Shown here piece after piece: positions 48,525-58,880 of a DNA stretch of 64,000 bases. Position 1 is the stretch's first letter; the number at the start of each line of letters is the position of its first letter. Made by a program: the position numbers and the translations under genes. Origin of the DNA: Marinomonas sp. TW1. Its GTDB lineage: Bacteria > Pseudomonadota > Gammaproteobacteria > Pseudomonadales > Marinomonadaceae. The notes beneath the pieces are model-generated. The model made no database searches. It was not told where the DNA came from and saw only the letters and a list, made by a program, of their open reading frames with translations. The stretch lies in assembly GCF_001625355.1 (NCBI RefSeq), contig NZ_JSEE01000014.1, positions 62,001 to 126,000 of the forward strand, read 5' to 3'.

Positions 48525-49673
48525 ATGTTAGAGTCAGCAATTTTGGACTGCCAATCTTTTGTTTTTAATAAACTGCTTCCTCAATGGGCGAAACACGGCC
48601 TAAATCAGAAGCAAGGTTATAGCTACGAAAGCTTGAACCTAGATTGGAGCATTAATGCCATAGGCCGAGTTCGACTACTAACCCAGTGTCGCCAACTATA
48701 CACACTTAGCCATGCTTCGTTATTGCAGGAAGACAAGGCATTACAAAGCAAACTCAAGCCTTTGTTTGACTTCATTATCAGTCAATACTTTATAGATGGT
48801 CGTTGGATTTTCTCCCTGAACGACGACTTGTCCCCTCAAAAAACAGAATCAGATACTTACGCATTGGCTTTTGTCATGCTTTCTTTTAGCTCGTATTACC
48901 AATGTTCTCAGGACAACCAAGCCTTAGACTATATTGAAAAAACGCACCATTTTTTAAATCACGACATGTTAGCCAATAATGGTGGTTTCTATGAATCCTA
49001 TCCGCTCGATATCAGTCAAACACGCCGCCAAAATCCGCATATGCATTTGCTAGAAGGCTACATTGCTGCTTTTAAAGTCACCCAAAAAGAAGCCTACAAA
49101 CAAACCATACAATCACTGTTAACACTGGCATTGACTCATTTTTATGACGAAAAAACCAAAACCTTAAGAGAATTTTTTCATCATGATTGGCAACTTCATT
49201 CGGAAAAAGGCTCTCAAATAGAACCGGGACACCATTTCGAGTGGGTTTGGTTATTGTTTCAGGCCAATCAGATTATTCCTCACTCGGACCACACAGATTT
49301 AGCCCAATCACTCTGGATAACTGCGACACGTCATGGCATGGCAAATAACGGCGGTATTTACAACCAAATAGACGCCGAAACATATCAACCGTTGGATAGA
49401 GAAAAGCGTATTTGGCCAATCACAGAATACATTAAAGCCATTACGGTTATGCCAATTGGCCTAGAAGAAAAAAAGCATCGTTTAGATGCTGCTTTATCTT
49501 TCATGCTACAGCACTATCTTTTAGATGATGGAGGCTGGAATGAATACCTAGATAAAGATAACATTCCAAAAGATTACCCTCTCCCTGGCACAAGCAGTTA
49601 TCATATTTTTCTTGGTCTAATAGAGGTGTTAAGATGGAGCGAAGCACAAGGCATTGTTAAAAACGCGCCTTAG
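48525..49673 (+). CDS. AGE-family sugar epimerase/isomerase-like protein
   Basis: A 382-residue all-helical protein of the N-acylglucosamine 2-epimerase / mannose isomerase family. The motifs PHMHLLEGYIAA, EPGHHFEWVWLL and RIWPITEYIKA carry the conserved His/Glu/Trp/Arg residues of the (alpha/alpha)6 active site. It could be a mannose isomerase or a 2-epimerase; the sequence alone does not say. It is divergent from hldE and precedes a glycosyltransferase, so a part in envelope sugar supply is possible. Confidence 0.88.
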   Translation: MLESAILDCQSFVFNKLLPQWAKHGLNQKQGYSYESLNLDWSINAIGRVRLLTQCRQLYTLSHASLLQEDKALQSKLKPLFDFIISQYFIDGRWIFSLNDDLSPQKTESDTYALAFVMLSFSSYYQCSQDNQALDYIEKTHHFLNHDMLANNGGFYESYPLDISQTRRQNPHMHLLEGYIAAFKVTQKEAYKQTIQSLLTLALTHFYDEKTKTLREFFHHDWQLHSEKGSQIEPGHHFEWVWLLFQANQIIPHSDHTDLAQSLWITATRHGMANNGGIYNQIDAETYQPLDREKRIWPITEYIKAITVMPIGLEEKKHRLDAALSFMLQHYLLDDGGWNEYLDKDNIPKDYPLPGTSSYHIFLGLIEVLRWSEAQGIVKNAP

Positions 49674-49722
49674 CAAACCAACTTCATAGCAGTCACTCAA
49701 ACCCATAAACTCAGGCGATCGA

Positions 49723-50550
49723 ATGAAAACCAGCATTATCTTCACTACCTACAATTCACCCGCATGGCTAGAAAAAGTATTGTGGGGTTTTTTTGAACAA
49801 AGCGCTGATGATTTTGAAATCGTCGTTGCCGATGACGGTTCCCGTGAAGAAACTCGCGAATTAATCGAACGCATGAAAAGTGAAACAGACATCCCCATTA
49901 AACATGTCTGGCAAGAAGATGATGGATTTCAGAAATGTCGAATTCTAAATAAAGCAATACTCGCAGCCGAAGGTGAATATTTAATCTTTACCGATGGAGA
50001 CTGCATTCCACGTAAAGACTTTATTGCTCAACATTTGCGCTTATCTGAGCCAAACACTTACTTATCTGGCGGCTATTTCAAACTACCAATGGACATAAGT
50101 AAGGCCATTACCCGCGAAGACATTGTCAATCAGAATGCTTTCGATGTTGATTGGCTAATCAGCATGGGCTTAAAGAAAACGCACAAAACCATGAAGCTAA
50201 CGGCAAAAGGTGCTTGGGCTGACTTTTTAAATCGCATCAGCCCAGCCCGCCCTACGTGGAATGGTCACAGCGCCTCTTGCTATAAAAAGCACATCCTTGC
50301 GGTCAATGGTTTTGAAGAGACTATGCAATATGGCGGACAGGATTGTGAGTTTGGCGATCGTCTGGTCAATTATGGGCTTAAAGCAAAGCGCATCCGCTAC
50401 TCAGCGGTGTGCATCCACCTTGACCACAAACGTGGCTATGTAACACCAGAAATGCTGGCGAGAAGCAAAGCCATTCGTGAAGACACAAAAAAGAATAAAG
50501 TAATCAAAGCCAGAGTGGGTATTCAGGAGTCTTTAGAGCACACCAAGTAA
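49723..50550 (+). CDS. Family 2 glycosyltransferase
   Basis: A 275-residue GT-A protein. The N-terminus SIIFTTYNSPAWLEKVL and VVADDGS bind the nucleotide sugar; DGDCIPRKDF is the DxD-type metal motif; the later NGFEETMQYGGQDCEFGDRL matches the galactosyltransferase-like C-terminal region. No membrane segment. The likely acceptor is a LPS-core or surface polysaccharide, judging by neighbours. Confidence 0.92.
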   Translation: MKTSIIFTTYNSPAWLEKVLWGFFEQSADDFEIVVADDGSREETRELIERMKSETDIPIKHVWQEDDGFQKCRILNKAILAAEGEYLIFTDGDCIPRKDFIAQHLRLSEPNTYLSGGYFKLPMDISKAITREDIVNQNAFDVDWLISMGLKKTHKTMKLTAKGAWADFLNRISPARPTWNGHSASCYKKHILAVNGFEETMQYGGQDCEFGDRLVNYGLKAKRIRYSAVCIHLDHKRGYVTPEMLARSKAIREDTKKNKVIKARVGIQESLEHTK

Positions 50551-50567
50551 TCCCGAAAATAGAATAT

Positions 50568-50601
50568 TTCAGAAAACCTCGCTATAAAGAGGTTTTCTGA
50601 A
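50568..50601. terminator. Bidirectional hairpin terminator
   Basis: A perfect 13-bp stem, TTCAGAAAACCTC / GAGGTTTTCTGAA, with an 8-base loop lies 18 bases after the glycosyltransferase stop and 15 bases from the end of the cytidylyltransferase fragment on the other strand. There is no long U-run on either side. Confidence 0.65.
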
Positions 50602-50615
50602 GCTTAACTGAAGTC

Positions 50616-50918
50616 TTATATTTTATTTAAAATTTCTCTAAGTTTGGTACTGGATGTATGAGAAGTGTATGGGAAATAATGAATCTCTACTCCAAACTCA
50701 CCAAACTCCGCTTCTAACTGATTCCATTTATCAGTTCCTTTCCAATCATCTCCTACAAACATTTTATCAAACTTCCAATTATTCCAAGCTTCAACTTTAT
50801 CGTAGTTTACTTGTGGAACAACTTCATCAACAAATTTAATTGCTTCAACAATCTCCATTCTTTCTTGAAATGGAATAATTGGTTTTTTATTTTTAGCTGA
50901 CTGGTTAGAGAAGTTATA
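50616..50918 (-). pseudogene. Glycerol-3-phosphate cytidylyltransferase-like gene, C-terminal fragment
   Basis: About 100 residues are homologous to the second part of TagD-type cytidylyltransferases: KKPIIPFQERMEIVEAIKF, then FVGDDWKGTDKW, and SSTKLREI. The N-terminal half with the HxGH nucleotide-binding motif is missing. An ATG at 50858 opens an 80-residue frame, but recognisable sequence continues upstream to about 50918 with no start, and an in-frame TGA lies at 50937-50939. It is very AT-rich compared with its neighbours. A decayed remnant of an imported polysaccharide gene is the best reading. Confidence 0.8.
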
Positions 50919-50956
50919 ACGGGCTATTTCATTCGCTCATCATTAAATCTTTGCGA

Positions 50957-52126
50957 TCAAGCATCCCCACCAAAGAGATCGCGGGTATAAACTTTTTCTT
51001 CAACATCCATTACATCATCTGTTAAACGGTTTGCAACGATCACGTCTGATAAGCGCTTAAACTCTGCCAAATCAGTAATCACACGAGAGTTAAAAAATTC
51101 AGGTTCGTCTAAAGCGGGTTCATAAACCACCACCTCTATGCCTTTGGCTTTAATACGCTTCATGACACCTTGTATGGCCGACGCTCGAAAGTTATCAGAC
51201 CCGGATTTCATCACTAAGCGATAAATACCAACAATTTTAGGTGATCGCTTTAGTATGGATTCAGCAATAAAGTCTTTACGCGTGACATTGGCATCTACTA
51301 TGGCACGAATCAGGTTATTGGGTACCTGATCATAATTGGCTAAAAGTTGCTTGGTGTCTTTCGGTAAGCAATAACCACCGTAACCAAAAGATGGATTGTT
51401 GTAATGTTTGCCAATTCTAGGATCCAATCCCACCCCTTCGATAATTTGGCGGCTATCCAATTGATGAGATTCGGCATAACTATCTAGTTCGTTAAAGAAG
51501 GCTACTCGCATGGCCAGATATGTGTTGGCAAATAACTTAATTGCTTCGGCTTCAGTAGAACCAGTCAGTAATACATCTACTTCTTCTTTTAATGCGCCTT
51601 GTACAAGCAAGTTAGCAAAAATACGGGCTCGCTCAGACTCTTCGCCAACAATGATGCGAGAAGGATATAAGTTATCATGTAAAGCTTTACCTTCACGTAA
51701 GAATTCAGGAGAGAATATTAAGTTATCCGTTGCGAATTGCTGTCGCGCAGATTGAGTAAAACCAACAGGAACGGTCGACTTAATCACCATCACCGCACTT
51801 GGGTTCAAGCGGCATACGTCGGCAATGACGGACTCAACGTGACGGGTATTAAAATAATTCGTTTCTGGATCATAATCTGTCGGTGTCGCAATGATGATGT
51901 AATCAGCCCCTAGATAAGCCTCTTCTTTATCCAGTGTGGCTTTGAAATTCAATTCTTCTTGAGCAAGACTGCGTTCAATATCAACATCTTCAATCGGAGA
52001 TTGTTTGGCGTTTAGCATGGCCACTTTTTCAGGCACAATATCCAGTGCAACCACTTGGTTATGCTTAGCCAACAACAAAGCATTCGAAATCCCTACATAG
52101 CCAGTTCCAGCCACCGCAATTTTCAT
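50957..52126 (-). CDS. ugd: Ugd, UDP-glucose 6-dehydrogenase
   Basis: A 389-residue NAD-dependent dehydrogenase giving UDP-glucuronate. The Rossmann motif is [12 protein letters not shown], and the catalytic cysteine lies in [15 protein letters not shown]. It is the short Ugd type. The frame opens one codon earlier with TTG at 52129; the ATG at 52126 is chosen. UDP-glucuronate would feed capsule or LPS modification. Confidence 0.95.
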   Translation of the reverse strand: MKIAVAGTGYVGISNALLLAKHNQVVALDIVPEKVAMLNAKQSPIEDVDIERSLAQEELNFKATLDKEEAYLGADYIIIATPTDYDPETNYFNTRHVESVIADVCRLNPSAVMVIKSTVPVGFTQSARQQFATDNLIFSPEFLREGKALHDNLYPSRIIVGEESERARIFANLLVQGALKEEVDVLLTGSTEAEAIKLFANTYLAMRVAFFNELDSYAESHQLDSRQIIEGVGLDPRIGKHYNNPSFGYGGYCLPKDTKQLLANYDQVPNNLIRAIVDANVTRKDFIAESILKRSPKIVGIYRLVMKSGSDNFRASAIQGVMKRIKAKGIEVVVYEPALDEPEFFNSRVITDLAEFKRLSDVIVANRLTDDVMDVEEKVYTRDLFGGDA

Positions 52127-52241
52127 CAAACTCTACCTTTCCAGCAAATAGTTACATTTTGAAATATATCCCTATTTTACAGTTTGAGAGTGAATTAAAA
52201 ATGCCTTATCTAACTTTTCTTTACTTTTACATGAAAAATTA

Positions 52242-53078
52242 TTATGCCTTAGCCAAACGTAACATACGTTTCGCCCACTGACTCCAAGAGCCAACATACA
52301 CCAGCTTGGCTTCAATACCAGAATAATTTAAGGCCAGTACATTGTGGCAAGCCGTCACACCTGAACCACAATAATAGACATAAGGATCTTCCTCTTCAGA
52401 AATCCAATCCTGCCATTCAACATGCAACTGTTCTGCAGGTTTAAAATAACCAAGCTCATCAAGGTTATCCATAAAGGGACGATTAATCGCACCAGGGATG
52501 TGTCCTGCAACAGGATCCATAGTCTCATTCTCACCCTGAAAACGGTCAACTGCTCTGGCGTCCACTAATTGAAATTGGTTTGTCTCAAAATTCTCAACAA
52601 TTCTTTGCTCATCTATGGCCCAAGGGAATGCCACAGCCATGACGTCATTGCTTTTTGTACCTGTAAATTGTTGATATGAAACCTCTTTATTCTCTCTTAA
52701 CCAAGCAGGATAACCACCATCCAACACTCGAACTTTAAGGCCTTGTTGAACCATCATCCACCAAGCCCGAGCAGCGATAGCACCGCCCATATCATCGTAT
52801 ACCACCACATCACTTTGCTTATCAATGCCCCACAGTTGCAACTGTTCAGAAAAGCTCTGTGGGGATGGCAAAGGATGGCGTCCAGACATCTCGTTTTCAG
52901 AGCCCGCTAACTGATGATGTACATCGACAAAAATCGCATTGGGAATATGACCTTCCTGATACAGCAAATTTCCTTTAGTCAAATCCGTTAAATAAAAACG
53001 ACAGTCTAATACAACTAAATTTGGCGAATCTAAAAGCGACTCTAATTCTTCTGTGGTTATCAAGGTTGTCGGTATCAC
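52242..53078 (-). CDS. sseA: Thiosulfate/3-mercaptopyruvate sulfurtransferase (SseA-like)
   Basis: A 278-residue protein with two rhodanese domains. The active-site cysteine lies in CGSGVTACHN (about residue 236); the CGSG(V/I)T loop favours 3-mercaptopyruvate. The linker has RHPLPSP as in SseA. The start is GTG with GAGGAG five bases upstream. It is divergent from tlyA. Confidence 0.92.
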   Translation of the reverse strand: MIPTTLITTEELESLLDSPNLVVLDCRFYLTDLTKGNLLYQEGHIPNAIFVDVHHQLAGSENEMSGRHPLPSPQSFSEQLQLWGIDKQSDVVVYDDMGGAIAARAWWMMVQQGLKVRVLDGGYPAWLRENKEVSYQQFTGTKSNDVMAVAFPWAIDEQRIVENFETNQFQLVDARAVDRFQGENETMDPVAGHIPGAINRPFMDNLDELGYFKPAEQLHVEWQDWISEEEDPYVYYCGSGVTACHNVLALNYSGIEAKLVYVGSWSQWAKRMLRLAKA

Positions 53079-53179
53079 AGGCTCTCCTCAGATGGATGCT
53101 AAAGCACCATTTACTAACCTATTTTGCTTGGTCTAATTTTGATAATATAGCAGCTAATATTGTCATTAACGGTTTCATT

Positions 53180-53941
53180 ATGTTACGCATTGATCTTTTG
53201 CTTACCGAACAAGGTCTAGCCAAGTCTCGCTCACAGGCACAAAATTTTATCAGTGAAGGCAGAGTGTCTTATTTATTAAATGATCAATGGCATCCCATTA
53301 CCAAAGCCAGTTTAAAACTCTCAACAGACACCAAGTTAAACATCACCCCTAAAGACACTGACAAATATGTCTCTCGAGGAGCACTCAAACTTGAAGGGGC
53401 TTTGTCTCACACAAATTTAGACATCACAGACTTTCATGTACTAGATATCGGTCAATCTACCGGAGGCTTTAGCGACTGCGCTATTCAACATGGTGCAAAT
53501 AAGGTCGTTGGTATTGAGGTTGGTCATGGACAACTGGCTTCAAGCTTAATAAATCATCCGCAGATTGTCTGTTTAGAAGGCATAAACGCACGACATTTAT
53601 CTAAAGAAGACTTGCAAAACCACTTGCCTGAAACGGGTTTTGATCTTGCCGTTATGGACGTCTCCTTTATTTCACAGACAAAAATCTTACCCCAGGTCCC
53701 AGCACTACTTAGAGAAGGCGGCCATCTCATTACTCTAGTCAAGCCTCAATTTGAAGTGGGCAAAGAATTTGTGGGTAAAGGCGGAATAGTAAAAGATCAA
53801 AAAAGAGTCTCGGAATTAGCCAAAGACATCAAAGCCTTTGTCTCTGCTTTAGGACTTCAAGTGCAATGTTACATTGACAGCCCAATCAAGGGCGGTGATG
53901 GTAATCGTGAATTTTTACTGTGGGCGATCAAAAAATCTTAA
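53180..53941 (+). CDS. tlyA: TlyA family rRNA methyltransferase / hemolysin-like protein
   Basis: A 253-residue protein: an N-terminal S4 RNA-binding domain (about 1-60, LRIDLLLTEQGLAKSRSQAQ) and an FtsJ-type SAM methyltransferase (VLDIGQSTGGFSDC; VMDVSFIS). TlyA of other bacteria methylates ribosomal RNA 2'-O positions. The open frame begins at 53021 inside the divergent sseA, so the ATG at 53180, giving the family N-terminus, is chosen. Confidence 0.94.
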   Translation: MLRIDLLLTEQGLAKSRSQAQNFISEGRVSYLLNDQWHPITKASLKLSTDTKLNITPKDTDKYVSRGALKLEGALSHTNLDITDFHVLDIGQSTGGFSDCAIQHGANKVVGIEVGHGQLASSLINHPQIVCLEGINARHLSKEDLQNHLPETGFDLAVMDVSFISQTKILPQVPALLREGGHLITLVKPQFEVGKEFVGKGGIVKDQKRVSELAKDIKAFVSALGLQVQCYIDSPIKGGDGNREFLLWAIKKS

Positions 53942-53951
53942 TCAATACAAT

Positions 53952-55334
53952 TTAAATCATTTCATCAAAGCCTGTGGAAGCGCCAGAAGGCAGTATTTCT
54001 TTCGCTTCTTTTTCCTCCAATTCGACGATGTAATTCCTTGCCATATAAAAGCCTAATGAGCCAAAAATCACTGAACCGACAGCCTGACCAAATAAAATCC
54101 CTTCCGCTCCCATAAACCAAGAAAAAACAATAATCAACGGCCAGGTTCCTAACGTTGCTCGAGCAAAATTCAACAATGTACTGTGGAGCGGACGACCAAG
54201 ATTATTAAAAGTGGCAATGGCGATGAACAACAAACTCTGGAAGAAAAAACTGAAAGACACAAAGGTCGCAAAAAAACGAATGAGATCCGCACTGGCGGGC
54301 GACGCATTGAACACCATCACCAGCCAATCCTGCAGTGCATACAAAGTCCAACACAACAAAAGACAGTATCCCAAGGCGTAAATCACCGCACTTGAAATGG
54401 TTTGATGCATCCGATCAAAACGCCCCGCCCCATAATTTTGCCCTAAAATCGGGCCTACAGCACCAGATAGCGCAAACAAACCACCAAAGATCACAGGAAT
54501 AACACGACCAATAATAGCCACCGCTGCAACCGCATCGTCACCAAAAGACGCGGTATGCTCCATTACAATGGCATTCGCCAAAGGCGAAGACATATTCGTT
54601 AGCATGGCCGGAACAGCAATCATCGCAATGCTTCGAGTGTCTTTGAAAAAATCCATAAGATCAAATTCGCCAAGCATCTTATGGACTCGAACCACGCCGT
54701 AATAAGCCACGACCACCATAGAGCAACGAGCTAATAAAGACGCAATCGCCGCACCATCAACACCAAGACCAAAAGCAAAAATAAAAATAGGATCTAGCAC
54801 GGCATTCACCAGCCCACCGACCATAGTGGCGTACATTGCACGCTTAGCATCGCCTAATGCGCGCATAATCCCAGAACCAATCATGCCGATCATCACGGCA
54901 GGCATGCCTAGTATTAGAATCTGCAAATAACCCGTCGCCAGATCTAGTGCCCGACCAGTGGCACCAATAGACAGTAAAATATGAGGGATCTTTGGCCATA
55001 AAAACCAAACAACGAGGGATGAAAATAGAATACCAAATGCCAGTACATTAACGGCTCTACGCTTTGCTAACTCAAGGTTATGCTCACCAATTGCACGAGA
55101 CACCAAGGCGGTGGCAGCGATAGAGATGGCAATACTTAGCGAGACCGTAAAGAACATAATGGTGCTGGCATAACCCACTGCCGCGACGGCTTCTTTTTCC
55201 CCTAACATGGAGAGAAAAAGCATATCAACTAAATCCACCAAGAACATGCACATCAACCCCAACGCACTGGTAACCGACATGGTAACCACGTGTTTAAACG
55301 TTGAGCCTTGTGTGAGTTTTGCCGAATTAGGCAT
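53952..55334 (-). CDS. MATE family multidrug/cation efflux pump
   Basis: A 460-residue membrane protein with twelve segments in two MatE halves; the N-terminus has LGLMCMFLVDLVDMLFLSML. The substrate is unknown. It is convergent with tlyA (10 bp apart) and tandem with lon upstream, from which a terminator separates it. Confidence 0.94.
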   Translation of the reverse strand: MPNSAKLTQGSTFKHVVTMSVTSALGLMCMFLVDLVDMLFLSMLGEKEAVAAVGYASTIMFFTVSLSIAISIAATALVSRAIGEHNLELAKRRAVNVLAFGILFSSLVVWFLWPKIPHILLSIGATGRALDLATGYLQILILGMPAVMIGMIGSGIMRALGDAKRAMYATMVGGLVNAVLDPIFIFAFGLGVDGAAIASLLARCSMVVVAYYGVVRVHKMLGEFDLMDFFKDTRSIAMIAVPAMLTNMSSPLANAIVMEHTASFGDDAVAAVAIIGRVIPVIFGGLFALSGAVGPILGQNYGAGRFDRMHQTISSAVIYALGYCLLLCWTLYALQDWLVMVFNASPASADLIRFFATFVSFSFFFQSLLFIAIATFNNLGRPLHSTLLNFARATLGTWPLIIVFSWFMGAEGILFGQAVGSVIFGSLGFYMARNYIVELEEKEAKEILPSGASTGFDEMI

Positions 55335-55364
55335 TCATTTCCCCTAGCAACCTAAATATAAAAA

Positions 55365-55392
55365 AACCGGGCAAGCCAAAGCTCACCCGGTT
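55365..55392 (-). terminator. Intrinsic terminator of lon
   Basis: AACCGGG-CA-AGC and GCT-CA-CCCGGTT pair around a 4-base loop; on the minus strand the stem is followed by a T-run. It lies 63 bases past the lon stop. Confidence 0.85.
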
Positions 55393-55455
55393 AGTTCATT
55401 TTCTCATGACTCGGCCATGAAGAGAATGCCTAGTTTGTGGACAAATTAGTGAATA

Positions 55456-57891
55456 TCAATGAAGGTTACTCACATCACGATTGAAAACCACCTTTTCAAC
55501 ATCGGTAAAACGTTCAGCAAAATGCACCGTCATGCCATCTTTGACGGATTCAGGTAATTCATCAAAGTCTCGTCGATTTGGTTCAGGCAAAATCACTTCA
55601 TTAATTTTACTGCGCTTCGCTGCGATAATTTTTTCACGAATACCACCAACCGCTAGCACTTGCCCCGTCAAAGTTAACTCTCCCGTCATCGCCAAACCAC
55701 GACGCACCGGCTCTCCTTTTGCCAATGACAGCAAAGCGGTTGCCATAGAAATCCCCGCACTTGGTCCATCCTTTGGGGTTGCGCCTTCAGGAACATGCAG
55801 GTGCACCAGACATTTATCAAAAAACTCAGGTGCTCGCTGATAGCTCTTGGTATGAGAAAACACATAGGAGTAAGCAATATCAGCAGACTCTTTCATAACG
55901 TCACCCAGCTTACCAGTCAACTTCAAACCACGGGTGAGCTCATGCACCTTGGTCGCTTCAATGGGTAACGTCGCTCCCCCCATAGAAGTCCAAGCTAAGC
56001 CAGTTACCACACCAATTCCTTGAAGTGTCTTTTCGGGACGGAAGTAAGGCATGCCCAATAAGCTCTCTACGTCTTTAACACCCACATTAATGTGTTCTTT
56101 CTCGCCAGTCATGAGTTCTACGACACATTTACGCAGTATTTTTTGCAGTAACTTATCCATACCACGCACACCCGCTTCGCGTGCATAGTGTTCTATCAAA
56201 TGACGCAATGCCGCATCCGTAATATTAAGCTGTTTTTTCAGCAGCTTATTTTTCTTCAGTAACTTAGGCCATAAATGCTGCTTGGCAATGGCGAGCTTCT
56301 CATCAGCTATGTAGCCCGACAGGCGAATCACATCCATACGATCTAATAACGGCGAAGGAATGGTATCCAGCTGATTGGCCGTACAAATGAACAAGGCTTT
56401 GGACAAATCAATTCGCATGTCCAAATAATGATCAAGAAACTCGCTGTTCTGCTCAGGATCCAATGCCTCCAGTAAAGAAGACGCTGGATCACCTTGGAAT
56501 GAAGAGCCGATTTTATCTATCTCATCCAACATGATGACAGGGTTTTCAACTTGAACGTCTTTTAACGCCTGCACAAACTTACCGGGTAAAGCACCAATGT
56601 AGGTACGACGATGGCCTTTAATTTCAGCTTCATCTCGCATCCCCCCCAAACTAAAGCGATAGAATTTACGATTAAGCGACTCTGCAATGGTTTTACCAAT
56701 GGACGTTTTACCCACACCAGGAGGACCGACTAATAGCAATATTGAGCCCCCCATTTCACCACGATGGGCACCTAATGCGAGAAACTCAACGATACGATCT
56801 TTAATGTCACTCAAACCGGCATGATACGACTCCAAAACCTCACGAGCCGATTTAATGTCTAAGTTATCGTCAGAATGGACACCCCAAGGCAGAGAAGTCG
56901 CCCAGTCTAAATAATTACGCGTCACACCGTATTCTGGCGACCCCGTTTCGAGAATACTCAGTTTATGCAGCTCTTCTTGAATTTTATCCGCTACTGTCGA
57001 AGTTAAGGTTTTCCCTTGCAATCGCTCCTCAAACGTTTCCACATCGGAAGTACGGTCGTCTTTCGAAATGCCTAACTCTTTTTGGATCACCTTCAACTGC
57101 TCTCGTAAGAAGAAGTCCCGTTGATGCTTACCAATTTTATCGTTTACTTCAGCGCTGATTTCATTTTGCAAACGCGCAATTTCCAGCTCTTTACGCAACA
57201 AAGTTAACGACAAATGCATCCGCGCCTGCACCGGTATTGTGGCCAACACATCGTATAGCTCTTCCGGTTCTGCTGACGTAATCGAAGCCGCAAAATCCGC
57301 TAATAAACCAGATTCATTAAACGAAAAACGCCCCAAATACTGGCGTAAATCTTCACTGAATAATGGATTGAGTCGAATCAACTCTTTAATGGCATCCAGA
57401 ATGGCAATGGAATAGGCTTTTGCTTCATCATCACTGGCTTTGGCATCATTGATGTAACGCACTCTCGCCAAATAGGGCGTCGTATCACTTAACCATTCCA
57501 CTACCTCAAAACGCTTTACCCCTTGCGCGAGAAAGGTCAGTTTATCGTTTTGTTTTTCAGCCTTATGAATGCGAGCCGCACAACCAATTGAACGGAAAGC
57601 CTCCACAGGAGGTGCGCCTTTGCCGACTTTTTCAGCGTACACCAAACCCACGGCGGCTTGCGGGTGCTCAGCAATACGTTCAACGGTATCTTCCCATTGT
57701 TCAGCGTCGACCATCACAGGTTGCACTTGTGCCGGAAAAAAAGGCCGACTGGAAATTGGCAAGATATACAGTGTTTCTGGCAACACATCGTCTGGTAAAG
57801 CCAGCGCTTTAGGGTCACTGATCACCACACTTTCATCATCGGCTATTACATCATTGTCTTCTTGGTTGTCTAAAAAATCGTCATCACTCAT
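55456..57891 (-). CDS. lon: Lon, ATP-dependent protease
   Basis: An 811-residue Lon. The N-terminal substrate domain (about 35-230) is followed by the AAA+ module with GPPGVGKTS (about 385-393) and the protease domain with catalytic Ser711 (KDGPSAGISMATAL) and the later Lys. It degrades misfolded and regulatory proteins. An acidic N-terminus (MSDDDFLDNQEDND) precedes the domain. No clear sigma32 promoter was found upstream. Confidence 0.98.
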   Translation of the reverse strand: MSDDDFLDNQEDNDVIADDESVVISDPKALALPDDVLPETLYILPISSRPFFPAQVQPVMVDAEQWEDTVERIAEHPQAAVGLVYAEKVGKGAPPVEAFRSIGCAARIHKAEKQNDKLTFLAQGVKRFEVVEWLSDTTPYLARVRYINDAKASDDEAKAYSIAILDAIKELIRLNPLFSEDLRQYLGRFSFNESGLLADFAASITSAEPEELYDVLATIPVQARMHLSLTLLRKELEIARLQNEISAEVNDKIGKHQRDFFLREQLKVIQKELGISKDDRTSDVETFEERLQGKTLTSTVADKIQEELHKLSILETGSPEYGVTRNYLDWATSLPWGVHSDDNLDIKSAREVLESYHAGLSDIKDRIVEFLALGAHRGEMGGSILLLVGPPGVGKTSIGKTIAESLNRKFYRFSLGGMRDEAEIKGHRRTYIGALPGKFVQALKDVQVENPVIMLDEIDKIGSSFQGDPASSLLEALDPEQNSEFLDHYLDMRIDLSKALFICTANQLDTIPSPLLDRMDVIRLSGYIADEKLAIAKQHLWPKLLKKNKLLKKQLNITDAALRHLIEHYAREAGVRGMDKLLQKILRKCVVELMTGEKEHINVGVKDVESLLGMPYFRPEKTLQGIGVVTGLAWTSMGGATLPIEATKVHELTRGLKLTGKLGDVMKESADIAYSYVFSHTKSYQRAPEFFDKCLVHLHVPEGATPKDGPSAGISMATALLSLAKGEPVRRGLAMTGELTLTGQVLAVGGIREKIIAAKRSKINEVILPEPNRRDFDELPESVKDGMTVHFAERFTDVEKVVFNRDVSNLH

Positions 57892-58131
57892 TCTTCAATC
57901 CAATTCTTTCTTTGGGGAACTTGCCCCTCACATTCACGGCCAATGCAGCCAATCTAATGTTTGTTTATGTAGTGACAATCTTTAAGAAAACAATCCCCTC
58001 CCTCAAACCGCTACTAACCAGAAGGACAAGATTAATGATTCAGCTGAAATCCACTTAGTGGTATTATGAGCACATATTTTGCAAGGCACTGTATTGCCAC
58101 ACCCAAGCCCGCCAACGAAAAGGAAAAGCGC

Positions 58132-58788
58132 ATGACCCGCGAACAACTTCTTGAAAAATACGACGACATTTTTGTCATCAACCACCCTTTCGTAAAACAC
58201 AAACTCACCAGTCTACGTGACAAAAACACCAGTACTCGTGAATTCAGAATGCTGGTAGAAGAGCTAGGAACATTGATTGGCTACGAAGCCACTCGTGATC
58301 TGGATACCATGGATATCGAAGTAGAAACACCACTTGAAAAAGCCATGTGTCCTGTTCTTAAAGGCAAGAAGCTGTGCATCGTGACCATTATGCGTGCCGG
58401 TAATGGCCTTGCTGAGGGGGTATTAAAGCTGTCGCCTTCAGCACGAGTTGGTCATGTGGGCTTGTATCGTGACCCAGACACCAAGCAACCTGTTGAATAC
58501 TATTTAAAAATGCCACACTCAGTGAATGAGCGAACCATTATTGTGGTGGATCCCATGTTAGCAACAGGCAATTCTGCCATCATGGCCATTGAAAAAATGA
58601 AAGAAATGGGCGCGTCTGATATTCGCTTTATCTGCTTATTTGCCGCGCCAGAAGGCATTCAAGCTTTCAAAGAAGCGCACCCAGATGTGGCGATGTACAT
58701 AGGTGCCATTGATCGCGGTTTAGACGACCACGCTTACATTCGACCTGGAGTCGGTGACGCGGGTGATCGAATTTACGGTACTCGTTAA
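58132..58788 (+). CDS. upp: Upp, uracil phosphoribosyltransferase
   Basis: A 218-residue enzyme making UMP from uracil and PRPP. The PRPP site is [12 protein letters not shown], and the C-terminal region [16 protein letters not shown] is characteristic. The frame opens at 58066; the ATG at 58132 has AGGA seven bases upstream and gives the usual N-terminal region. It is divergent from lon. Confidence 0.95.
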   Translation: MTREQLLEKYDDIFVINHPFVKHKLTSLRDKNTSTREFRMLVEELGTLIGYEATRDLDTMDIEVETPLEKAMCPVLKGKKLCIVTIMRAGNGLAEGVLKLSPSARVGHVGLYRDPDTKQPVEYYLKMPHSVNERTIIVVDPMLATGNSAIMAIEKMKEMGASDIRFICLFAAPEGIQAFKEAHPDVAMYIGAIDRGLDDHAYIRPGVGDAGDRIYGTR

Positions 58789-58795
58789 ATTTGAT

Positions 58796-58848
58796 TTAAG
58801 CTGCTGACAACAAGAAGACAAAACGCTTCAACCCAGTCGGCAGCTTAA
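58796..58848. terminator. Hairpin between convergent upp and lysE-type genes
   Basis: A 13-bp stem (TTAAGCTGCTGAC / GTCGGCAGCTTAA, one G-U pair) begins 8 bases after the upp stop. No U-run follows, so it may end transcription weakly or only protect the 3' end. Confidence 0.45.
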
Positions 58849-58880
58849 ATAAACGATCGCCATATCAACCGAAACAAGGT

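Noticed and set aside
53021..53179. Extended N-terminus for the TlyA gene
   Set aside because: The extension overlaps the divergent sulfurtransferase gene and does not resemble TlyA; the ATG at 53180 gives the family start.
57914..57927. Heat-shock (sigma32) promoter for lon from the GGGG/CCCC palindrome
   Set aside because: The -35 and -10 elements are not at the spacing of a sigma32 promoter; it is only a short G/C palindrome.
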